Below, one piece after another: positions 23,634 to 33,891 of a stretch of 64,000 nt of DNA. Every line of letters starts with the position of its first letter. Position 1 is the first letter of the stretch. A program made the translations under genes and the position numbers. The notes below the pieces were generated by a model. That model worked only from the letters and a program-made list of their open reading frames with translations. It was not told where the DNA came from and searched no databases. Origin of the DNA: Fusarium oxysporum f. sp. lycopersici 4287 (lineage: Eukaryota > Ascomycota > Sordariomycetes > Hypocreales > Nectriaceae); NCBI RefSeq assembly GCF_000149955.1, contig NC_030988.1, forward strand, positions 1,326,109-1,390,108. Reading direction: 5' to 3'.

Positions 23634-24269
23634 CTATGCAGTTTGACCCTTTCCCTGCCATTCTGGCCTCTTTTTGTATACACACTCTCCTGCGTCTCTT
23701 CCAGTTCGCTCTGTTGTCACCTTTTTCACAGCATCCCACTGCTTTGCGTCTACTGAACGATTCGATCTGTGCAGTCGTTCCACGTACCGCTCAATATATG
23801 CCTCCAACTTCCGCCTCGTACACTGCCCCAGCATCCAGCCTCTCTTCTCGGATGACTTGCCGCGACTGGGTTTCGCGTTTGACCCTCTCATACACGCCAT
23901 TACCGATAGCCTCCGCATGAGGATCTCGTTTTGTGAAGATGGGACTTTGGTGTTTGCAGAACGGTTGTGATAGTCGATCCGCAACTGACCCAAAAGATTG
24001 GACACTGCGGGACAACTGGCCTCGTGCTCTTACATGAAGGGCAACATTGCACGCCGATAACGGTCGGCGAAGGGGAGATTCTTGACGACCTTCGGATACG
24101 CGGTGATCAGGCTCTCTAGCACTGGATTGTTGAAACTCAGCCCCTCGGCTGCCTTGTCGCAAAAGAACTGGAGCCGAACTGGGCATGCCGCTATGTTTAC
24201 AATGAGTGATAGTTTGTAGATTCTGAAAGTCTGGCTGTCGTCAAATGAACCGAACGTAAATCTTCTCAT
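23634..24269 (-). pseudogene. Third Helitron reading frame, one internal stop
   Basis: One minus-strand frame from ATG 24269 (MRRFTFGSFDDSQTFRIYKL) to the stop at 23634, about 211 residues, with a single in-frame TAA at 24030-24032 after LPFADRYRRAMLPFM. The part after the stop is basic (SRGKSSEKRGW, RRKLEAYIERYVERLHR) and predicted helical. No domain is recognised. It lies between the presumed 5' end of the Helitron and the OB-fold-like gene, transcribed toward that gene. It could be a captured gene fragment or an element-specific protein. Confidence 0.4.
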
Positions 24270-24689
24270 CGTGAGCTTTTGAGGGATTCATCTTTCTAAG
24301 GGTCCCGCTTTAAGAATCCCGCTTTGTGTAGGGTCGATTTAGAGTTTGTGGGTCTAGTCATCCGCTGAGAATTATATCCCCTGCCCAATTTTTATCTTCA
24401 AATTCGTTCCTCAAGGCTTTTTCTGGACAATCCGCTTGCGGGTTGCGTCTCCTGTGATTGAATGGGTTTGGATTAACGGTATGGAACACACGTGACGGAG
24501 TTGGGGTCTTTCATGACATGGCCAATCAGATAATTGGGATTTATCTGCTTTATTCTACATGCATTTCGACAAAAATCACAAAACAACAGGGGCTTTTCTA
24601 CGTCTGTACCATCGTATTTGGGGTCAATCACTGTATTAGCATAGCAAACACGATTGATGAAATGATACATCAATATCTTCCCCAAAATA

Positions 24690-25352
24690 TCAACACTCAA
24701 ACCTCCACTCCACATCCTCCCATCCCTGCCTCATCGCTATCTCAGCCCCCAACCCAGCGCCATACCTCTCAGGCCTTACCGTCCCGCCTGCAAGCTGCGG
24801 TCCCAGCATCTTGACATTGCCAAAGCCCATCCCCACAGCTTCAATCTCAAAACCCAGTAGTAGAGCAGACGCGAAGCCGATTATCTCTGCTAAGCGAGGT
24901 TGCGGCCTGGACACAGATGGCGACCGCCTCCGAAGGGTATGTACGCTGCTTTTCGCTTGCGCTCATCCTCTGTGCTTCCCTTGGATGATGGGAGGAAGCG
25001 CTCTGGATTGAAGACGTTGACATCTGCGCCCCAGACACTGTCCTCGTAGTGTGCTACGCCAGCCGGGAGTTGCAAGTCTGTGTCTTTTTTGAGAATATAT
25101 GTTGCTCCTTCGGGTGTTGTGACGCTTGTGTCTTGGAGGATGCGTCGCGTGCTAAGAGTCTGGTTCACAAGACGCAACGTCTCGCGATAACAGCCCACCA
25201 GCAGAGGCATACTCTCCTCAAATTCCGCAATATTAAACGTCGCACTCCTCTTGCCATTTTTCTCCTCCACAACAGCTGCATTCTCAGCTTCGGCTCGTAT
25301 CCGCGCGAAAGATCCGGTCACTACTTCTAGGATCATGAATCGCGGTAATGGC
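24690..25352 (-). pseudogene. Cytochrome P450 C-terminal half, frameshifted
   Basis: Heme mono-oxygenase fragment. The visible order is the ExxR motif region (VGCYRETLRL), the PERF motif (FNPERFLP), and the heme loop FGGGRHLCPGRNLA with the axial Cys. Directly after this, near 24894, one base is missing; the chain continues in the next frame as AEIIGFASALLLGFEIE ... EDVEWRFEC and ends at 24690. That tail matches the L-helix and terminal strands of a P450. The N-terminal half, with the membrane anchor and I-helix, is missing: upstream of about 25352 only stop-rich sequence is seen. The style (VNQTLSTRRILQDTSV) recalls fungal P450s near the CYP7/CYP8-like group, but subfamily is not assigned. 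Not functional. Confidence 0.75.
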
Positions 25353-25809
25353 TCGGTGTCGTGCCTGGTGAGGCGTGAAATTCCCCTCCCTAACCTGGCA
25401 TGGCGTGCACCATGGATTTTTCAATCGCGAATTGTTCTGGTCGCGATAACACGCGCTTTTGAGGAGACGCTGACGGGCTCGCCCGCTTGTGCATGAGAGC
25501 AAGACAAATGATGGAGCAAGATCCTTTACAGGGCGTCAATCCTGACCAGTAGATTGCGGTTGCCTTTGCTGGCTCTCGTTGCGGAAAATGGCGACGCTGG
25601 CAGTGGAATGGGTTGAGGACGCAATTTTGGGGCACATTCCGGTCACCTTGCGTACGGATACACACGTACAGGTGTATGGATGCACGTTCGGCCAGGCGGA
25701 ATCGAGTGGCAAGTTGGCATCGAACCACAACTCAGTTGGATGGCTAGTTGTCGAAGGACCGAGGGTAACTGACGATCAAGCTGACCGTATGTGGAAGTCT
25801 GGTCAAGGT

Positions 25810-27008
25810 TCATGTGTCGTGTGATCTCAGAACAGAAATGATGTCACGTCCTGGAATAGCCGGCAAGAAGGCACCTCGGCTGCCAGGATATCCGTCGGAG
25901 CTTTTGGTCAGGTAGCAGGTAATGGAGCTGGTGAGAAGGACTATAGGCGTAGTTAGATAGAGGAAGAGATACCGTAATTTTTCTAGGGATCGGTCAGTAC
26001 AGTCGAAATGGAGGGACAGAATGTTAGGCCTACCCTCGTAAGTGAGTCCCCAGAACCTGTCCCAGAAAACAAGGGCGGCTGCAGATTCCGGACGAGCCAG
26101 TTTGTGACAGCACATGACGTGAAGAACTTTGTCGAGGGCATCCGTGATGAGACTGGGCAGTATCGAGCAAACCAAGGGCTCGGAAAAGCGCCATATCGCT
26201 ACAACTGAATGAAGCCAAAATACTGGCAGCGCTGGAGGATTGATGGACGAGTAGGAACTGCCATCCTTGTAGGTTATCTAACCTTGGGCTTGCAATCAAC
26301 ATCCAATTATATGAACCAGAACTTGTTGCTTCACAAATCGCGCGGTGAAGATCGGGGTGAAGGTCGGTGAATCGGTCGCGGACAGGGTATCGATCGCTGG
26401 TGAGTATGATCGCGGATGGGCGAGGAAGGGATGCGAATCGTCACCCTAAGGTACCTTCCATACGGCAACGACATCGCCGTGGGGTCGCTGGCCAGAAGGC
26501 ATCTCGATCATCGGGCTAGATTTGAGGCAGTCTTGGACAGTACGACACAACAACAGTTGACTAGAAGAGCTACGAGCGGGATCGGAAAACAGGCCGGCCT
26601 GTGTAAAGATAGTCAGTAAGAAGTAGAGAGAAGCGAACAGAGGTTCGGGTGCACCTTTCATAATATCATCTTGGTAGGAGGTAATGCCGCGATGCGGCCG
26701 AGCGAGGGACGCGTCAGAGCAGGTCGCGTTGATCAACTTGAGCAGGTTCGTGGATCGTAAGGAGGAAGCTAGCGTATCGCTCTAAAGTACGGTACCTGCC
26801 AGGACAACACCATATTGGAGGCACTCGCAGCGGTGGTTGGTTCGATGAATCGGATTGTATCGTGAAGCAACGCGGCTGCCCTCATCCATCCAAGGTCATC
26901 CAGTTTCTGCAGGACGGGACTGAGTTGGTATCCGGATAACCAAAGAAAATTGGCCAGGGGATAAGTTTTGATTGACCAGAGTTCCATGCTGGCAAAGCGA
27001 CAAACCAC
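25810..27008 (-). pseudogene. Unrecognised relic with membrane-like segments
   Basis: Minus-strand pieces in three frames: MELWSIKTYPLANFLWLSGY (about 26985), a Leu/Phe-rich piece FASLYFLLTIFTQAGLF (about 26635), and KLRYLFLYLTTPIVLLTSS (about 25925-25985) following ALVFWDRFWGLTYEG. Several segments are hydrophobic enough to span a membrane. Stops and frame changes break it. It lies beside the P450 relic on the same strand, which might point to a lost secondary-metabolism cluster, but that is speculation. Confidence 0.25.
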
Positions 27009-29062
27009 AACTACCCAGTACGGCCGAGAGTTAGGTGACCTACCCTGCAGCGCAACACCACCATGGTGATTTTAAACGTTCCCCAACTCTCCCCTGTAAA
27101 AATTCTTTCTTGGCACGCACTGTTAGTGCCGTGTTAGGAGCGGGATTTTCTGCAGGCCACGCGACCACACAAAACTGCGGGGATGCTATCGGCTCCCTAA
27201 CAGCAGTTTTCAGAGAAGGAATTTTGGAGAGTTCGCCTTCTCTGACAACACCTTTGTCGGATCTAATGGCGGCACCTCAGAACCAGAACGCCTTAGATAT
27301 CGGAGGACGATGCCCATGGCATCGGTAGCGACATCCTCCCGATCAACGACGCCGATTGCGATGGGTTTTTCTCCTTTGAAGGCAAGCCGCACCGTCGGCC
27401 TCTGATTCCTTCCCGAGGTTTTTCCCTGCCGCCGCGACAGTCGACTACGAGCTACAACTTGGTTACTGGAGATTGTGGACTGCGTCGGCAGATGTAGTGA
27501 TGCGCGAGAGAATTCTGGTCGGTGGAAAAAGTTCGACAATAGATTGCCCCCGAACCCGCTGACGGGTGACGGGCTTGAGAAATACAGCACCTTTTGTGCC
27601 ATTGGTATGCTGGATGGTGAAGGAAGCGGGGTTTCCCTGTACCTAGCTAGCTCAGCACGTCTTTTGCTCCAGTAGGAGATCTGGCTTCGTTACAGCCACC
27701 CAGACGAAAAATATACAAACAAACAAACAAACAAACAAACAAACAAATTTTAAACGTTCTATCGACGACGGGCTCTTATGGAGAAGCCCAACATCTCTGT
27801 GACCATCATTTCTACACCTGAACTCCAGTTTTTGTGACTGTCCTAGAAACTTTAGCAACCCTCGTCGGCTACAGCTGTCAATTGTGCCAAGGGCTGTATC
27901 ATCGTGGGCAATAATCGGACTGGCATTTGCCAACACAGAGTTCTCGATCACTATCGGTGGATGAGTCGGAGAGCTCGTTATTTAGTGCTTGCTCATAATT
28001 ATTCGTATGGATACTGTTATGGCCATAGTCATGCTGCGGATCATTGGTGCCACAGGGTCGTGGAGCTTCTGGGCCTTGACTGTCCTCCATGGCGTTGTAC
28101 ATACCATCCCAGGCTGTGACAGAGCGGCCTGTGTAGGGCGCATGAGGTCTGCCTGGCTGCCCCATATCCATTGAGTGCCATTACTTGGAGCCTTCACTTG
28201 TGAGTAAAGTTCCGTATCGTCATGCCGAACAAAGGCTCGAGGGCGACAGGGACATCCAGGTGTTAATCCAGCATTAGCAAACACAACTAAACATCAGCAA
28301 AGTCAGGGCCCTCTCACCCACTCCTACAACTCGTCATGATCGTGTAGATAGATTTATTGCCACGCGGGGCACGACCAAGGGTCGCCTGCCCTTTTTGACT
28401 AATAGGTAGCGACCGCATTTTAAATCCATCTATCATCTTTGGGGGACTTCAGGGTCGCATCTCCACCACAGAGCCTATCTATTGCCTTAGGGCTGTGTTC
28501 TGTGCGCCCTGGTCATTGACAGCCCTTGTAGCGCAGAAGCACGTCCCGGCCGCTAACGTCACCTCCAGATAAACCCTCTCGCCTATAGATGGGGTACTTG
28601 ACAACCGTCAGAGGGTACATCCTTTTGCAAGGCTTGCATGCACAGGACACTGATGTCTTGCTTCTACGCGATGATACTGGTATGCTATGACATGCCTAAG
28701 CCTGCTGGGGACGACATTATCGCATGCTGGCGACGCTCGCAACAACGCACTTCCAGCCGGGTTTTTGATTGGCTTGAAATGACGGGGGCTGGCTTTGAGC
28801 TGAGCTAAAGCCAACCAATGGGAATTGGTTTCAACAAGTCAACAAGAAGTCCTCCCTAGGTAGAATCCCTTGAAGGTAAAGGTAAGATATATCTACGAAT
28901 TACTAATTCTACCATACTGACAATGGTGATTTGTAAACTACGACCTGAGTAGACTCATTTGTTGCTTCTTTTCCTGACTGGTAAGCCAGGGTGCTTTTAA
29001 AGCGCTCGTGGTACAGCACCAAGTCTCATATTGCACACTATCTGAGAAATTTGATCCTCACG
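27009..29062. other. Long stretch without a supportable gene
   Basis: Short open frames only, none with protein-family features and none joined by good splice sites. It includes an (AAAC)n microsatellite. I see no terminal inverted repeats or LTRs. Confidence 0.4.
27714..27747. repeat. (AAAC)n microsatellite
   Basis: About eight copies of the tetranucleotide CAAA/AAAC in a row within non-coding sequence. Confidence 0.9.
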
Positions 29063-29875
29063 ATGGCATCGTTGCAGAGGACACCTCAGGCTAACCTGCC
29101 TTGCCCCACTTGGGTTTGGTCCAACAATTCCAACGTTCAGTGCGTATTTCCCTTCCGGCTGGCTCCGTGACTGGCGATGCAAGATCGACCTTCTAACAAG
29201 ACCAGCGTTGCTAAAGACCGTTCTTGGTTCGGTGACGATTACGTTTCCCTCAACTCTGCTATTAACAGCATGACTGGAACTCTGATTGAAGTTATCGGCA
29301 TAGGTACGGTCGACCTTCCCACGAAGGCATCCCCAAACCGAAATGGTCCACGCTCCCATGGCACCCTCCGTTTGAGGAACGTACTGCACGCCCCTAGCAT
29401 CATCTGCAACATCATCGGGTCGCCCGTTCTAGATGACTACCATGTCGTCACTTTGGTTTCTGGAACCTCCTCGGGTTCCATCCACAGACTCTCTGATAGC
29501 CGCCGCATAGCCTATTTTATGCCGGCGCCCCAAGCCGCCCGGTTTTTCCAAGTTCGTCTCAGCGGACCTCCGGTCGGCCCCAAGGTTGGACCTCCACCTT
29601 TTGATCCATTCACGAAATACCTACTTCGGGTGGAATGGCCGGACAGCGAAAGAAAGAAGCATGATAACGCTCAACTTCTGTTACTGGATAAAGACATAGA
29701 CGAGGGGCCTCTGAGAGCGAATGAGAATGCATGGGTGAAGAAGCACTATGGGGACGAGTTCAAGTTCCTCCAGGCTCATGGTTTGAGCATCTTTAAAGAG
29801 AAAGATCGAGCAGAGGGCCGCATCATCGTACGCAACATGATATCGCGCAACAACGAAGAAACCAGTGCAACCTAG
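29063..29875 (+). CDS. TNT/Copia protease-like single-domain protein, probably domesticated
   Basis: Two exons, 29063-29139 and 29206-29875, across a 66-nt intron (donor GTGCGT, branch CTTCTAAC, acceptor GACCAG); joined length 248 residues, start ATG 29063. Residues about 18-105 resemble the beta-barrel protease-like domain of Copia (TNT 1-94) polyproteins: WVWSNNSNVHVAKDRSWFG, then IEVIGIGTVDLP, then LRNVLHAPSIICNIIG. In active elements the first motif reads D-S/T-G; here it is SNNSNVHV, so the catalytic Asp is absent. No integrase or reverse transcriptase follows. The C-terminal part (ARFFQVRLSGPPVGPKVG onwards) is not retroviral. Intact frame, standard intron and lost catalysis suggest a host gene derived from a retrotransposon. 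Function unknown. Confidence 0.65.
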
Positions 29876-30149
29876 TTAAAGGGAGCCAGTACGATTCTGT
29901 CTATCATCTAGGTTTATGCAATATTGATCATCCGGAATACTCGAGACAAAATGATGCTGTACTGGATTATGTCAACAAGCAGGTTTGGGCCTTGCGCAAG
30001 AATTGTATGCGGTAGTCGATCGAGCCATATTAGTTCAGCCAGATTGAATTGAGCTACCCCAACATTCTATTTTTTATCTATTGCTCCAAACTTGTCATGC
30101 TTATCCTTCAACTATCTTTCGACGCCTCAGCTTGCGCAATCGCTTTTGC

Positions 30150-31275
30150 TCCACTTAGCACGATGATCGCAGCGTCACCCGATGAATTATCTGCACATGG
30201 GTCCTAAACTGGTCCATATAATGGAATCCGAGATTTTGTCCTTGGTTTTGGCTGCGACAAGCAGGGTGTGTACACACTATCTTGTCACCACATTGCAGTG
30301 CTCTCTCGCGGTCGATCAAGTGCTGGTCATCAAAATGGCCGTTCCAAACGGTCGGACGGCAGTACGAAAAAGCACGCTTTTCGAGGGAGAGCTGCGCGTC
30401 GCCGATACAGTCCGGGCGTTTTCCGGGTTGCATGAGGAGAAGAAATTGGTTGAGGTTATGCTCAGGCTCACTGTCCGCTTTGATGTGAGGTTAAGCCTCA
30501 GTCCTGACGTTTTGCTGGACGCGATGACGCTTGACCGTCTCGCGTGCCTGCTACTCAATGTCTCAAGTGGGACGGTGCTAGAAGTAATCCTCGCGGCATT
30601 CTTTGGCGACCTGCTTTTCGCGGTACGCCCTCTTCGTTCGGATTATGTTGGTGAGCTGTCGGATCTCTTCCTCGTCCTCATGACCCTCGATGCGGTACTT
30701 GCTCCGCTTCAATTGTGCGCGTTGTTCTCGAAGCTCGACGATTTCCGGATATGGTGCCAGGTTGGCCCAGACTGAGTCAGGCACCATGTCTGCCGTAGCT
30801 CGAGGATCGCGCGTGAGGCTGGCATGTGCGAACAGCCGAAACAGCTGGCGTTCCTTCTATTCTTCTAGGAACGCATTCTGGAGGTCAAAATTCGCAATCT
30901 CGTTGAGGTACGCGCTTTGGAAGGTCATAAACCGAGGATCTTGGCACATCGTCTGATCGCGAACGGAGTTGGGCGCGTCTCCTGTGAAGAATACAGTCAG
31001 TTAAGGGAAAAATGATGGCACGGCGTCAGAGCCGGCATCTAAGGGACATATGCTATTCGAAGACGCACCATCAGCCGCGTTGCCAGCACCTCTCCTAGCG
31101 AACCGAGGAGTCCATTGCCTCCCATATCCCGAGTCAAGACTCTGCTGCCCTATGTGGTCTCTGACCTTAAAATACAGCATGGCCTCATCAGCAGAGAGCT
31201 CCGTGCCACGATATCGGCGAAAAACTGGGGTTTTTAGCATAGAATTCTTCCACCGGACCGGGATGCCGATGAATG
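30150..31275 (-). pseudogene. DUF3435 tyrosine recombinase (Starship captain family) relic with C2H2 tail
   Basis: DUF3435 proteins include the tyrosine recombinases that move Starship giant transposons. On the minus strand: [20 protein letters not shown] ... WTPRFARRGAGNAADG, an 87-nt intron (30982-31068, donor GTGCGT, branch TTAACTGAC, acceptor TTCACAG), DAPNSVRDQTMCQDPRFMTF, LNEIANFDLQNAFLEE, a TAG at 30857-30859, then FRLFAHASLTRDPRATADMV and the charged helix LREQRAQLKRSKYRIEGHED. Further stops are at 30578, 30563, 30551 and 30491. The same frame then shows a C2H2-like tail (CTHPACRSQNQ ... HYMDQFRTHVQIIH) ending at 30155. This composition is typical of FluG/DUF3435 proteins. The N-terminal half is missing beyond about 31275. 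Five in-frame stops make it dead; at least one is TGG to TGA. Confidence 0.75.
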
Positions 31276-32300
31276 CTTGTTGATTGTGGCTCCAACGTCT
31301 GCAGGAAAGACCTTCACCTCCTTCTACGCCATGAAGAGGGTACTTGAGGAGAGCGACGATGGAGTCCTGGTGTACGTCGCTTCCACAAAAGTACTTGTGA
31401 ATCAGATCGCTACGAAGATCGAGGCCCGATTCTTTTAAAGGTTCAGGATGCAAGAGGGAAAGTCCGTTTGGGGGATTCACACACGCGCGATTACCGCATC
31501 AACAACCCTCCTCGGTGCCAAATATTGGTTACAGCGCCTCACATGTTACGGATTATGCTCCTAGCCTCGACAAACGCCAGCAGCTCAACCGCATGGTCAC
31601 GGCGTTTCAAGAGAATCATATTCTATGAGGTTCATTGTATTGGACAAGCCGACGATGGTTTCAATTGCCAGAGGTCATCGAAAAGACTCATATTGTCGAG
31701 TGGGAGAAGCATTTAAAGAAGACGTTAAAGGAGGCCATGGAGAAGCCAGAGTCTCCCTTCTACGCTTTGCAACAGAGTGTTGACCCTTCGGTGCAAGCTG
31801 ACAGTACCGCCAAGATACAACGTTGCAGTTACTCAAATCCTGTTCACAATATTGACAGGCTCTTCACTCTGGCATATGAGCTTCACGAACAGAACGCCTT
31901 GCCAGCTCTTGTTTTCAACTACGACCGTTCTCAGTGTGAAACAGCTGCCAGAAGCATCGTATCTGAGCTGATAGACACTGAAGCGGCCTTTAAGGAAAGT
32001 GACAGGATCTGGAAGAAGAAGCTCCGGGAATTTTAGCAGTGGTAACGGCAGAAAGTAAATAACCGAGAGATCAGATTCCCCAAAAGCTCTGAAAGTGGAG
32101 AGCAGAACATATCAAAGCTCGACATCGCCCACCAGGAGGCAAGTGTCGGGATCAGCCCTTGGGAGGCTCCGTCTGATGCTGTCCAGTCCAAGAGACCTGT
32201 CTTCTTCGAGGATTCTCACTGTGGATCCTTCCCTCCGCCAGTTAGAATCACCATATCTGAGATTTAATTCTTTGAAAAGAGCGACTTGTATGTGTTCCGC
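31262..32300 (+). pseudogene. Ski2/DDX60-like DExH helicase relic
   Basis: RNA helicase fragments on the plus strand: [20 protein letters not shown] (Walker A, from 31268), [20 protein letters not shown] (motif Ia), a TAA at 31436, then in another frame HTRDYRINNPPRCQILVTAP and RIIFYEVHCIGQADDG. That last piece is motif II, where the expected DEVH has become YEVH. After a further shift comes IEKTHIVEWEKHLKKTLKEA, and LPALVFNYDRSQCETAARSI (motif IV region) to the stop at 32036, with more similarity to about 32260. The order matches DDX60-type helicases. The 5' end is cut at about 31265 where the DUF3435 relic begins on the other strand. Confidence 0.7.
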
Positions 32301-32319
32301 AAGATGCCATGGATGCTAT

Positions 32320-33085
32320 TGACCTGAATGTCTGTCTGCACATGTGTGAGGATGTGGAGCGAATTGCGAAACTCCACCCACCTCCTACTTTCGCCGGGCT
32401 CATCCCGGATAAGCATGAATTAACTTTGACCCTCCTACGGCCGCGAGACCTTTCAAAACAATACCAAGTCCTGGAGGCTCAATCTCATCATCGCCATCCA
32501 TGCTGTCATCCCGGTGCCTGTCAAGCATTCTATTCCTGTGTTTGTAAAACCAAAGTGATATGATATTTATATACTATACCACTGAGTTTTTCTGCGATAT
32601 GAGTTAGATGACATGCTGTGAGGGTTGCGTCGTAGCAATCTATTACTTCATTCAAAATAGACTCGCCCCGGTACAGCAATACCGGGTTAGTCAGCATATC
32701 AATTACGCACCAACCTATCTTCATTACAATGTTTAGCAAACTTGATGGCACACCAAGCATGGCACAAGGTCAGGAATAATTTGTTCCTGGGCCTCACTTA
32801 TTGGATTATTTGTAGAAGTTATAGGTTGAGACATCTTGTCGCCGTCTCACCAGCCTTGTGGCAATAGGGTAATTACAGTCATCTTTGTATTAAACACGCT
32901 GGCAAGATCCAGAAAGATCATGACAAGCTTTGAGGCATCCAATGTCATGGGTATTCGGCAATGCGCTCCCAGCCTGAGACGCCATGTTCCCTTTGCTATC
33001 CGAGAGCTTGAATCAACAGAGTGAACCTAAGGTGAGCTAGCTTTTTGGGAGCTAGGCGGAGGGACGAGACATAAAGTAACTACCT
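32320..33085. other. No supportable gene; part of a dispersed repeat
   Basis: Short frames without family features. Around 32700-32735 the text GCACCAACCTATCTTCATTA resembles 7895-7935 near the Copia-1 LTR, suggesting a shared repeat. May be what remains of the C-terminal half of the helicase relic. Confidence 0.35.
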
Positions 33086-33560
33086 GACGGTCAGCGGAAC
33101 CACATTGCCCGAGATCGTCAACAACTACGAGATCATTTCTAACTTGCTAATGCAAGACCTGGTCAAATTCTAAGGTATCCTCCACGCAGAGGACGCTTTT
33201 GTTTCTTTGTTTCCTCCTCGCGGACGGGTACAACGTCAACCACAACACGATCATCTGGAACGGCTCCGCGGCCAATACGTTCGTCTACGTATGGTCGATT
33301 ACAAGTACGATTTAGGTCGAGTTGCAAAAGAGACAACTCTACTGGCCCGTTGGCATGAGGAAATGCAAGGACCTACTATGAGTCTACTGGCCCGGTCGAC
33401 AAGATCTTTTTTACCCTAAACATGAGCAGGTTTTTGAGATCGCCATGGTAGAGGATGAACTCTTCACCGCAGTTGTCGAAGACTCCAAGTCAGAGTTCTG
33501 CTCCTTCTTCGATATGCGTCTCCTCGATGAACCGTCCGCGTAGGGGTTTTTAATAGCCTA
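33085..33560 (+). pseudogene. Relic A of an unknown repeated gene
   Basis: Plus-strand pieces read PEIVNNYEIISNLLMQDLV, then ADGYNVNHNTIIWNGSAANT, FVYVWSI, LQKRQLYWPVGMRKCKD, EIAMVEDELFTAVVEDSKSE and FCSFFDMRLLDEPSA, with stops and a frame change between them. The same blocks, in the same order and about 80% alike by eye at DNA level, occur at 57110-57600. No known domain recognised. It follows the helicase relic on the same strand; whether both belonged to one gene is unknown. Confidence 0.5.
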
Positions 33561-33891
33561 GCGGCCTTATCTTGTGCCTTACCGGAGCCCAGAGTTACGA
33601 GTATGATTATCTCGATATTGGGAATAATCTCGAACACTACGGCAACACTACATATCCGAAAATACTATATTCAGCTCACCCTCTACGACCCAGGGCCCAG
33701 GCCAGCCAGTATGGACACCTACATGACTAAAAGTGCCAGGATAGAATGATCACGGAAAATTGAAACTTGTAGTAGTCAGAATTCGAGATTTGTGGTTTAG
33801 AATGATAGGGATATAGACTGTTATGAAAATTACAATAGCATTCCCCGGACCGAGAAGGCTCTCGTGTTGATTACCATCCCCGTCTCCCTTC

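Larger units (their letters stand above)
16390..24337 (-). mobile_element. Helitron with three genes
   Basis: A rolling-circle transposon whose minus strand carries the Rep-helicase. The likely 5' end is at 24337: on the minus strand an A is followed by TCGACCCTACACAAAGCGG, which has the obligatory TC start after an A and a short A-rich, GCGGGA-repeated leader. The 3' end is unclear; CTAA followed by T at 16390-16393 fits the CTRR-T rule but no strong hairpin is seen before it. Between the ends lie the broken Rep-helicase (16403-21965), an OB-fold-like gene on the opposite strand (22492-23416) and a third frame (23634-24269). Boundaries are inference; the coding content is clear. Confidence 0.6.

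Noticed and set aside
30182..30775. 197-codon plus-strand frame
   Set aside because: Antisense shadow of the DUF3435 relic, whose minus-strand reading matches a known family.
31001..31480. 159-codon minus frame read as one independent gene
   Set aside because: Only its middle part (FRRYRGTELSADEA ... RRGAGNAADG) is real, as an exon of the DUF3435 relic; the tail is intron and the first part lies antisense to the helicase relic.
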